In this document: positions 51,330 to 58,106 of the stretch, piece after piece | Position numbering within the stretch: the first letter of the stretch is position 1 | Layout: the number at the start of each line of letters is the position of its first letter | NCBI RefSeq assembly: GCF_004348425.1 | Contig: NZ_SMKK01000021.1 | Span: 1-58,106, forward strand | DNA length: 58,106 nucleotides | Direction: 5' to 3' | Source of the DNA: Actinomadura sp. 7K507 | GTDB taxonomy: Bacteria; Actinomycetota; Actinomycetes; Streptosporangiales; Streptosporangiaceae | The notes under the pieces: generated by a model | Databases searched by the model: none | What the model was told of the DNA's origin: nothing | What the model saw: only the letters and a program-made list of their open reading frames with translations | Program-made: the position numbers and the translations under genes

Positions 51330-53813
51330 TCAGAGCGCCTCCCGGCGCTGCAGGTACGTGAACGCCGCCCAGCCGGGCAGGACCGGCAGCCACAGCGTGA
51401 GAAGCCGGTAGAGCAGCACCGCGGACGCCGCGGTCTCCGCGGTCAGCCCCGAGATCGTCAGCGCCAGCGTCAGGGCGCCCTCGACGGCGCCGAGACCGCC
51501 GGGCGTCGGCACCGCCGACCCGACCGCGTTGGCGGTGAGGAAGACCACCACGACGGTCGTCAGCGGCAGCGAACCGCCGAACGCGCGGATCGACGCCTCC
51601 AGGCAGAGCACGAACGCCACCGTCAGCAGCAGCGTCCCGCCCATACCCGTGAACAGCTTCCTGGGACTCTGCAGGACGTCCACCAGCCGCGGCACGACCC
51701 CGGAGAACATGCTCCTCAGCCGCGAGGTGACCACCCGCCGGACCCGCGGGACGGTCAGCGCCAGGCCCGCCACCAGCCCGAGCGACAGCACCGCGATGAC
51801 GATCGTGCGGGACGGCGCGAGATCCTGCGTCGCCTCCGTCGTCGACCCGGTGAGGAACCCGAACAGGATCAGCAGCAGGATGTGCGTGACCAGGCCCACC
51901 AGCTGCGACGCGCCGACGCTGGCCACCGCCAGGCCGGGCCGCACCCCCGAGCGCTGCAGGTAGCGGGTGTTGACGGCGACACCGCCCACCGCGGCCGGCG
52001 CCACCAGCTTCACGAACGACGCGGCGACCTGGACCACCACCGTCCGCCCCAGCGGCAGCCTCTCTGGGACGAACCCCATCAGCATGAAGGCCGCGGCGAC
52101 GTAGGTGAGGGCGGCCGCGCCCAGCGCGGCGAGGGCCCAGTGCCAGCTCGCCTCGGACGCCAGCGTCCCCACGTCCAGGCTCGCCAGCTGCGGGATGACG
52201 ATGTAGGCCGCGATCGACAGCGCCACGATGCTGAAGATCGTCCGGGGCCGGAACCTCTCCAGCCTGGCCGGCGCGTCCTCGGTCTCCGGCTTCAGCCGGA
52301 CGATCTGCTCCCGGATGCGGGTCAGCAGGTCCCGGTCGTGCCGCAGCGCGGTCCGGGTCGCCCGCGACAGCGCGACCCGCTGCAGCAGCGGCACCGCGGC
52401 GGCCAGGGCCTCCGCGCCCAGCACCGGGACGGCGGTGCCCACCGCCCGCTCGGGCCCGGCCCGCAGCGCGAGCGTCGTCAGCAGCTGCGCCAGGTCGAGC
52501 CGCAGCGCCAGGTCGCCCGCCGCGGTCTCCCCTGCCCGCAGGTCGGTGACGTAGGCGCTGCCGTCCGCGCCGACCACGATCGCCCCGTCCTGCAGCCGCC
52601 GGTGCGCGAGCCGTCCCGCCTGCATCTTGCGGAACTGCCGCCACACGTCCTCCAGCAGGGCGTCGGTGATCTCCTCGTCGGGGACGTCCGCGAGCCGCCG
52701 CCCCGGCACGTGCTCGTAGGCGAGCAGCGCCGCCTCCGTGCCGACCTCCGACGTGCCGACCAGGCGGGGAGTGCGGGCGCCCGCCGCCTCCACCGCGTAC
52801 GCCATCAGCGACTCCTGCTCCAGCGACCGGCGCAGCGAGCGCAGCGCCCGCCCGGTCGTCGTGGCGCGCAGCCGCAGCAGCCGCCAGACGCGGTACAGCA
52901 GCCCGGCGGTCTGCTGGTCGCGGTCCAGGACGTGGAGCTCGAGGTCCCATTCGCCATGCCCGCCGCCCGCGGGGACCCGCGCGGCGCGGCCGGCGTCCTC
53001 GGGCGGGGGCCCGGGGGCGAGGACGACGCCGTACCTGCGGGTCTCCTCGGAGCCGTCGGCGGGGTCGCCGAGGCGCGCCGCCCGCTTGGGGCGCAGCCCG
53101 AGCCGTTCGAGCGCGGTGACGACCGTGGCGCCCGCGGGACGCGGGTTCGGCGTGCCGACCACGTACAGGGTGCCGTGGCCGATGGCGCGGCCGAGGAAGT
53201 AGGTGGCCGCCAGCGCGGAGACCGACGCGTAGGAGGCGGTGAGCCCGGTCAGCGCCGCCAGCCCGATCATCGTCCAGGTCACGGCCTGCCAGCGGGCGCG
53301 CCCGGCCATCCCGACCGCGCTGACGAACGCGATCACGGGGGCGATGTCGGTGTGCACCGGGGCCGACTCCGTGCCGCCCCAGATCAGCGAGTCCAGCACT
53401 CCGCCGGGCGCGGCCGGCACGACCAGGTCGTCCAGCCCCACCGTGAGCCCGAACGCGATCATGGCGGCCAGCAGCGCGATCGCGACGCGGGTGCCGTCCT
53501 TGTGGAACAGCCGCTCGATGCCGAACGCGATCGGCACGGCCAGCACGCCGAAGCTGGAGATGAGCGTGGCCAGCGACAGCAGCAGCCAGGGCGCGTGCGC
53601 GGTGCCCTCCGCGATGTCGTTCTGCAGGCCGTGGGTCGTCCCCTTCGCGAACGACACCAGCAGCATCACCGCCGCCAGGCCGGTCACCGAGGCCGCGAAC
53701 CTGATCGCGTCCGACGGGCGGCGGATCCGGTCCGGCTGGGCGGGCTCGTCGACGGGCACACCGGCGGTCGCGCCCTGCCTGGGGCGCACCGTCTCGTCGC
53801 GGATCTGCGTCAC
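51330..53813 (-). CDS. MprF-like membrane protein with internal degenerate kinase-like domain
   Basis: An 827-residue membrane protein of the lysylphosphatidylglycerol-synthase transmembrane (UPF0104) type. Residues about 35-215 hold six to seven helices. Residues about 225-515 are soluble and resemble an aminoglycoside-phosphotransferase or ABC1/RIO-like kinase, with LAYEHVPGRRLADVP near 365. The catalytic loop reads HRRLQDGA (404-411) where H-G-D-L-H-P-x-N is expected, and DLR (424-426) replaces DFG, so phosphotransfer is unlikely. Residues about 530-815 are the UPF0104 flippase-type region with APAAVGGVAVNTRYLQRSGV and SAVPTPGGLGAVEGALTLAL. There is no aminoacyl-transferase (GNAT) domain, so it is not a full MprF. 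The start is GTG 53813. Confidence 0.85.
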   Translation of the reverse strand: MTQIRDETVRPRQGATAGVPVDEPAQPDRIRRPSDAIRFAASVTGLAAVMLLVSFAKGTTHGLQNDIAEGTAHAPWLLLSLATLISSFGVLAVPIAFGIERLFHKDGTRVAIALLAAMIAFGLTVGLDDLVVPAAPGGVLDSLIWGGTESAPVHTDIAPVIAFVSAVGMAGRARWQAVTWTMIGLAALTGLTASYASVSALAATYFLGRAIGHGTLYVVGTPNPRPAGATVVTALERLGLRPKRAARLGDPADGSEETRRYGVVLAPGPPPEDAGRAARVPAGGGHGEWDLELHVLDRDQQTAGLLYRVWRLLRLRATTTGRALRSLRRSLEQESLMAYAVEAAGARTPRLVGTSEVGTEAALLAYEHVPGRRLADVPDEEITDALLEDVWRQFRKMQAGRLAHRRLQDGAIVVGADGSAYVTDLRAGETAAGDLALRLDLAQLLTTLALRAGPERAVGTAVPVLGAEALAAAVPLLQRVALSRATRTALRHDRDLLTRIREQIVRLKPETEDAPARLERFRPRTIFSIVALSIAAYIVIPQLASLDVGTLASEASWHWALAALGAAALTYVAAAFMLMGFVPERLPLGRTVVVQVAASFVKLVAPAAVGGVAVNTRYLQRSGVRPGLAVASVGASQLVGLVTHILLLILFGFLTGSTTEATQDLAPSRTIVIAVLSLGLVAGLALTVPRVRRVVTSRLRSMFSGVVPRLVDVLQSPRKLFTGMGGTLLLTVAFVLCLEASIRAFGGSLPLTTVVVVFLTANAVGSAVPTPGGLGAVEGALTLALTISGLTAETAASAVLLYRLLTLWLPVLPGWAAFTYLQRREAL

Positions 53814-54054
53814 GCGCCACCGCCGCCCTGACCGTCCGTCATCGTGATCAGCGTCCCAGAACCGGCGGCGCCCAGTCGAGCGGCCGGTACCGCTCCGCCG
53901 TCACGTGATCACCTCGCGGCCCCATCTCGTCCGGAGGCCCCGAGGCCCGTTACCTCCCAGGTCAAGCGACCATATCCTACTCGCTGGTACCGCCCGGGGG
54001 CCGCCGGGCCGCCGGTACCGGCCGGGCCGGGATCAGCACGGTGCCGGTTTTGGG

Positions 54055-54060
54055 TAGGGT
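54055..54060 (+). promoter_or_regulatory. Candidate -10 element for the gcvP transcript
   Basis: TAGGGT matches the actinobacterial -10 pattern TAnnnT and lies 27 bp before the riboswitch. No matching -35 is seen 17 bp upstream. Confidence 0.3.
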
Positions 54061-54086
54061 TCGTGCAAGGACATGCCGTCGACCCT

Positions 54087-54285
54087 GTGCGGGAGAGACC
54101 CCACGCCGCCAGTGTGGGGCGCCGAAGGGGCAACCTCCCCGGAACCTCTCAGGCAAAAGGACCGCTCGGACGAGGCACCTCTGGAAAGCAGGCGTCGATT
54201 CCCGCGTGCGGGGAAGGCGGCTCACCGAAGGGGAAATCCCGCCGCGCGGGGGAAGCTCTCAGGTGCCGATGACAGAGGGGGAGAC
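54087..54285 (+). promoter_or_regulatory. Tandem glycine riboswitch
   Basis: Two glycine aptamers in series. The first has GGGAGAGACC, CGCCGAAGGGGCAA and the conserved CTCTCAGGCAAAAGGACCG; a short linker leads to the second with GAGGCACCTCTGGAAAGC, CACCGAAGGGGAAA and CTCTCAGGTGCCGATGACAG, ending in AGAGGGGGA. The pattern of paired CTCTCAGG segments and CCGAAGGGG loops is diagnostic. It precedes gcvP by 62 bp and would switch it on when glycine is abundant. Confidence 0.95.
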
Positions 54286-54289
54286 CCGC

Positions 54290-54310
54290 CCGCCGGCCCC
54301 GTGCCGGCGG
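54290..54310 (+). terminator. Hairpin in the gcvP leader (riboswitch expression platform)
   Basis: Eight-bp arms CCGCCGGC (54290-54297) and GCCGGCGG (54303-54310) with a 5-nt loop lie directly after the second aptamer. No U-tract follows. It may be the switching hairpin that competes with the aptamer or the ribosome-binding region. Confidence 0.5.
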
Positions 54311-54346
54311 CGGACCTGAGCGACCGCAGAAGCCAGGAGGCTCTCC

Positions 54347-57223
54347 ATGACCGCCCAGTTCTTCGCCCCCGTGGCCTCGCCCCAGCATCCCCGTTCCACG
54401 TTCGCCGACCGGCACATCGGTCCCGCGCCGGGCGACCAGGCCCGGATGCTCGCCGCCATCGGCTACTCCGGCGTCGAGGCCCTGATCGACGACGCCGTGC
54501 CCGCCGGGATCCGCACGTCCCGCCCCCTGGACCTGCCGCCCGCGCTGAGCGAGACCGCCGCGCTGGACCGGCTGCGGGAACTCGCCGCCCGCAACACCGT
54601 CCTGACGTCGATGATCGGCCTCGGCTACCACGGGACGATCACCCCGGGCGTCGTCATGCGCAACGTCCTGGAGAATCCCGGCTGGTACACCGCCTACACC
54701 CCCTACCAGCCGGAGATCTCCCAGGGGCGCCTCGAGGCGCTGCTGAACTTCCAGACCGTGGTCAGCGATCTGACGGGGCTGCCGGTCGCGAACGCGTCCA
54801 TGCTGGACGAGGCGACCGCCGCCGCCGAGGCCATGGCCCTCGCCCACCGCGTCTCCAGGCGCACGGAGCCCGGGGCGTTCCTGATCGACGCCGACGCGCT
54901 CCCGCAGACCATCGAGGTCGTGCGGACCCGGGCGGTCCCGCTCGGCATCGAGGTGGTCACCGCCGACCTGTCCGGCGGCCTGCCGGACGGCGACTTCTTC
55001 GGCGTGCTCCTGCAGTACCCCGGCGCGTCCGGCGCCGTCCGCGACCTGGAACCGGTCATCGGGCAGGCGCACGAGCGCGGCGCCAAGGCCGTCGTCGCCG
55101 CCGACCTGCTCGCGCTGACGCTGCTGCGCCCGCCGGGCGAGTCCGGCGCCGACATCGCCGTGGGCTCGGCGCAGCGGTTCGGCGTCCCGTACGGCTTCGG
55201 CGGCCCGCACGCCGGCTACATGGCGGTCGGCGAGGGCATCCAGCGGCAGCTTCCGGGGCGCCTCGTCGGCGTCTCCGTCGACGCCGACGGCTCCGTCGCG
55301 CACCGGCTCGCGCTGCAGACCCGCGAGCAGCACATCCGGCGCGAGAAGGCCACCAGCAACATCTGCACCGCGCAGGTCCTCCTCGCCGTCATGGCGAGCA
55401 TGTACGCCGTCTACCACGGGCCGGAGGGGCTGGCCGCGATCGGCCAGCGGGCGCACCGCCGGGCCGCCGAGATCGCCGCGGGGCTGCGCGCGGGCGGGGT
55501 GGAGATCGTGCACGACGCGTTCTTCGACACCGTCCTGGCCCGCGTCCCCGGCCGGGCCGCGCAGGTCGCCGGGGCGGCCCGGGAGCGCGGGGTCAACCTC
55601 CGCCAGGCGGACGCCGACCACGTCGGGATCGCGTGTGACGAGACGACGCTGCCCGAGCACGTCACGGCGGTCCTGGCGGCGTTCGGCGTCCCGGAGGCCG
55701 GTGCGGCGGAGGCGGCCGAGGCGCTCCCGGACGGGCTGCGCCGCGAGAGCCCCTACCTGACCCACCCCGTCTTCCACGCGCACCGCTCCGAGACCGCGAT
55801 GCTGCGCTACCTGCGCAGGCTCCAGGACAAGGACATCGCGCTCGACCGCTCCATGATCCCGCTCGGCTCCTGCACGATGAAGCTGAACGCCACCGCGGAG
55901 ATGGAGCCGATCACCTGGCCGCAGTTCGCCGACGTCCACCCGTTCGCCCCCGTCGACCAGGCCGCCGGCTACGTCGAGCTGATCGGCGAACTGGAGGACG
56001 CCCTCGCCGAGATCACCGGGTACGCGAAGGTCTCCGTCCAGCCGAACGCCGGCTCCCAGGGCGAGCTGGCCGGCCTGCTCGCCATCCGCGGCTACCACGC
56101 CTCCCGGGGCGAGGAGCACCGCGACGTCTGCCTGATCCCGTCGTCCGCGCACGGCACCAACGCCGCCAGCGCCGTCATGGCCGGGATGCGGGTCGTCGTC
56201 GTCAAGTGCGACGAGGGCGGCAACGTGGCGCTCGACGACCTGCGCGCCAGGATCGACAAGCACGGCGACCGGCTCGCCGCGATCATGGTGACGTACCCGT
56301 CCACGCACGGCGTCTTCGAGGAGACGATCACCGACGTCTGCGCGGCCGTGCACGACGCGGGCGGCCAGGTGTACGTGGACGGCGCCAACCTCAACGCCCT
56401 CGTCGGCCTCGCCCGCCCCGGCGAGTTCGGCTCCGACGTCTCCCACCTCAACCTGCACAAGACGTTCTGCATCCCGCACGGCGGCGGGGGGCCGGGCGTC
56501 GGCCCGATCGGCGTGCGCGAGCACCTCGCCCCGTTCCTGCCGAACCACCCGCTCCGCGCGGAGGCCGGGCCCGAGACCGGCGTCGGCCCGATCTCCGCCG
56601 CGCCGTGGGGTTCGGCGGGCATCCTGCCGATCTCCTGGGCGTACATCGCGATGATGGGCCCGGACGGCCTGCGCGCCGCCACCGAGGGCGCCATCGTCGG
56701 CGCCAACTACCTCGCCGCCCGGCTCGGCCCGCACTACCCGATCCTCTACACCGGCCGGAACGGCCTGGTCGCCCACGAGTGCATCGCCGACCTCCGCAAG
56801 ATCACCAAGGAGACGGGGATCACCGCCGAGGACGTCGCCAAGCGGCTCATCGACTACGGCTTCCACGCGCCGACGCTGTCGTTCCCCGTCGCGGGCACCC
56901 TGATGATCGAGCCCACCGAGTCCGAGGACCTCGCCGAGCTCGACCGCTTCTGCGACGCCATGATCGAGATCCGGCGCGAGATCCGCCGCGTCGCCGACGG
57001 CGGCCACGACCGCGAGGACAACCCCCTCAAGAACGCCCCGCACACCGCCGCGGCCCTGGTCTCCGACGACTGGAAGCACCCCTACTCGCGCGAGGAGGCC
57101 GCCTACCCCCTGCCCGCCCTCCGCGAGCACAAGTACTGGCCGCCCGTCCGCCGCATCGACCAGGCCTACGGCGACCGCAACCTCCTGTGCTCCTGCCCGC
57201 CCCCGGAGGCGTTCGAGGATTGA
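54347..57223 (+). CDS. gcvP: Glycine dehydrogenase (decarboxylating), P-protein
   Basis: A 958-residue pyridoxal-phosphate enzyme that decarboxylates glycine and passes the aminomethyl group to the H-protein lipoamide. The N-terminal half begins [22 protein letters not shown], with [17 protein letters not shown] and [20 protein letters not shown]. The PLP lysine is K705 in [17 protein letters not shown], with the glycine-rich loop after it. [15 protein letters not shown] and [10 protein letters not shown] are also family-typical. Length matches the dimeric type (about 950). ATG 54347 has CCAGGAGG upstream. It lies under a tandem glycine riboswitch. gcvT and gcvH are not in the window. Confidence 0.97.
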   Translation: MTAQFFAPVASPQHPRSTFADRHIGPAPGDQARMLAAIGYSGVEALIDDAVPAGIRTSRPLDLPPALSETAALDRLRELAARNTVLTSMIGLGYHGTITPGVVMRNVLENPGWYTAYTPYQPEISQGRLEALLNFQTVVSDLTGLPVANASMLDEATAAAEAMALAHRVSRRTEPGAFLIDADALPQTIEVVRTRAVPLGIEVVTADLSGGLPDGDFFGVLLQYPGASGAVRDLEPVIGQAHERGAKAVVAADLLALTLLRPPGESGADIAVGSAQRFGVPYGFGGPHAGYMAVGEGIQRQLPGRLVGVSVDADGSVAHRLALQTREQHIRREKATSNICTAQVLLAVMASMYAVYHGPEGLAAIGQRAHRRAAEIAAGLRAGGVEIVHDAFFDTVLARVPGRAAQVAGAARERGVNLRQADADHVGIACDETTLPEHVTAVLAAFGVPEAGAAEAAEALPDGLRRESPYLTHPVFHAHRSETAMLRYLRRLQDKDIALDRSMIPLGSCTMKLNATAEMEPITWPQFADVHPFAPVDQAAGYVELIGELEDALAEITGYAKVSVQPNAGSQGELAGLLAIRGYHASRGEEHRDVCLIPSSAHGTNAASAVMAGMRVVVVKCDEGGNVALDDLRARIDKHGDRLAAIMVTYPSTHGVFEETITDVCAAVHDAGGQVYVDGANLNALVGLARPGEFGSDVSHLNLHKTFCIPHGGGGPGVGPIGVREHLAPFLPNHPLRAEAGPETGVGPISAAPWGSAGILPISWAYIAMMGPDGLRAATEGAIVGANYLAARLGPHYPILYTGRNGLVAHECIADLRKITKETGITAEDVAKRLIDYGFHAPTLSFPVAGTLMIEPTESEDLAELDRFCDAMIEIRREIRRVADGGHDREDNPLKNAPHTAAALVSDDWKHPYSREEAAYPLPALREHKYWPPVRRIDQAYGDRNLLCSCPPPEAFED

Positions 57224-57340
57224 GCGGTTCCGTCAAGCCGGGATGGCGAGCCGCCCAAAACCTGTCGGCGACACCGGCCGCCACCGCGGGAACACGGCTA
57301 GGCTCTGGGCGGACGCCGATCTTCAGAGGGCGAGAGACGG

Positions 57341-58106
57341 ATGAGCGAGTCAGCGGAGCCTGTGGCCGACGATCCGGAGCAGTTGTGCGAGGAGGCGCGG
57401 AACCTCGCTGAGAGCGGTGAGGCGGAGCGGGCGGCGCTGCTGTTCGAGAAGGTGCTCGCGCTCGGCGGGACGCCGTTCCGGGCACAGGCCGCGCTCGGGC
57501 TGGCCGTCGTCCTCGACGACTCCGGGGACGTGGAGCGGGCGCGCGAGGCGGACCGGGCCGCGATCGCCACCGGGGACGCCGAATACGGGCCGCGCGCCGC
57601 CTACCACCTGGCCCTCACGCACGAGCGGGCCGGTGAGCACGGCGAGGCGGCGCCCGCCTGGCGGGTGGTGGTCGACTTCGGCAACGACGCCTACCTGCCG
57701 CCCGCCCACCTGGCGCTCGCAAGGATCGCCGACGACGCCGGTGATTTCGGCGCGGCGCGGGAGCACTGGGAGGCCGTGCTCGGGACCGGCGACCCCGAGT
57801 ACGGGCCGCCCGCCGCGCACGACCTCGCGCAGCGGCTGCTGGAGCGCGGTGACCCCGCCCGCGCCCAGCGCGTCCTGACCGCGGGGCTCAAGCTGATCGA
57901 CCGTGGCGCGGACTCCTACGCCTACGCGCGGCTCGCCGTTGCGCTCGGCATCTCCTACCTCGACCAGGCGATCGGCTCGTTCGGCGCGGCGCTGGGGGAG
58001 GAGCCGGCCGACGCGGAGGTGGGGCCGCTGGCCACCGAGCTGCTGGCGCGGACGCTGCCGCTGCGGGGACGCGCCGCCGAGGCGGGCGGGGTGTGGCGGC
58101 GGGGGC
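57341..58106 (+). CDS. TPR-repeat protein, partial (runs off the right edge)
   Basis: Open from ATG 57341 to the window end with no stop, 255 residues visible. It consists of tetratricopeptide-like repeats of the form LCEEARNLAESGEAERAALL, AALGLAVVLDDSGDVERARE, AAYHLALTHERAGEHGEAAP, AHLALARIADDAGDFGAARE and AHDLAQRLLERGDPARAQR, each of about 34 residues. It lacks a signal peptide or membrane helix in the visible part, so it is probably cytoplasmic. A GAGAGACGG ribosome site lies before the start. Function unknown; such proteins usually scaffold other proteins. Confidence 0.85.
   Translation, partial: MSESAEPVADDPEQLCEEARNLAESGEAERAALLFEKVLALGGTPFRAQAALGLAVVLDDSGDVERAREADRAAIATGDAEYGPRAAYHLALTHERAGEHGEAAPAWRVVVDFGNDAYLPPAHLALARIADDAGDFGAAREHWEAVLGTGDPEYGPPAAHDLAQRLLERGDPARAQRVLTAGLKLIDRGADSYAYARLAVALGISYLDQAIGSFGAALGEEPADAEVGPLATELLARTLPLRGRAAEAGGVWRRG

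Noticed and set aside
51330..53813. Lysylphosphatidylglycerol synthase (MprF)
   Set aside because: The UPF0104 membrane region is present but the C-terminal aminoacyl-transfer domain is missing, so the enzymatic name is not supported.
51882..53831. 649-codon plus-strand open frame
   Set aside because: Antisense to the MprF-like membrane protein gene; composition is Arg/Gln/His-rich without motifs.
54149..57130. 993-codon minus-strand open frame
   Set aside because: Antisense shadow of gcvP; no recognisable domain, and the sense strand is an unmistakable P-protein.

Overview
The window is about 58 kb of very GC-rich DNA with G/C-biased third codon positions, frequent GTG and TTG starts and many 4-bp ATGA stop/start overlaps. 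It reads as the chromosome of a filamentous high-GC actinobacterium. The block from about 42 to 57 kb (phosphatidyltransferase, nucleotidyltransferase, small basic protein, DUF881, GarA-like FHA protein, FtsR-like MerR, bifunctional nuclease, second MerR, glycine decarboxylase) matches the M. tuberculosis Rv1822-Rv1832 gene order as I remember it. The overall flavour fits an Actinomadura or Streptosporangiales type organism; that assignment is inference. I saw no tRNA, rRNA, CRISPR array, transposase or phage gene.

Region 1 (1-9.7 kb) is the most unusual. A seven-gene minus-strand operon, every junction overlapping, encodes a NodU/TobZ-type carbamoyltransferase, a GT2 glycosyltransferase fused to a GmhB-like HAD phosphatase, a GT9 heptosyltransferase-like enzyme, two GT-B glycosyltransferases, GmhA and an HldE/RfaE-type kinase that runs off the left edge. 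Two tandem paralogous GT2 genes diverge from it across an intergenic region holding a near-perfect 22-bp palindrome. Together these look like a pathway for ADP-heptose synthesis, heptose transfer and carbamoylation in a Gram-positive, with no known product that I can name.

Region 2 (9.7-26 kb) is mostly ordinary metabolism: a DUF6343 protein, a YbhB-like protein, an aldo/keto reductase, a 1100-residue helical-repeat-like protein of unknown role, a small membrane protein, an acyl-CoA synthetase, PaaZ, a succinate-semialdehyde-type dehydrogenase, a lactonase-like propeller, an MFS exporter, TesB and glucose-6-phosphate isomerase.

Region 3 (26-33 kb) is a sugar-uptake locus. It has an EF-hand protein, a SIS protein, ascorbate-family PTS IIA, IIB and IIC, a HutC/DasR-type GntR regulator with a DasR-like operator in the divergent promoter region, a secreted protein of unknown family and a PfkB kinase.

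Region 4 (33-42 kb) holds an AraC regulator divergent from an NmrA-like reductase and a DUF1772 protein, then a phosphoesterase, a TetR regulator, thiC under a TPP riboswitch, TrmO, a membrane protein of unknown function and an unpaired NarL-type histidine kinase.

Region 5 (42-58 kb) is the conserved actinobacterial block. A LysE-type exporter and an OmpR-type regulator sit inside it. gcvH and the first DUF881 gene, expected from the mycobacterial order, are absent. A large MprF-like membrane protein with a degenerate kinase-like domain follows, then gcvP under a tandem glycine riboswitch. A TPR protein runs off the right edge.
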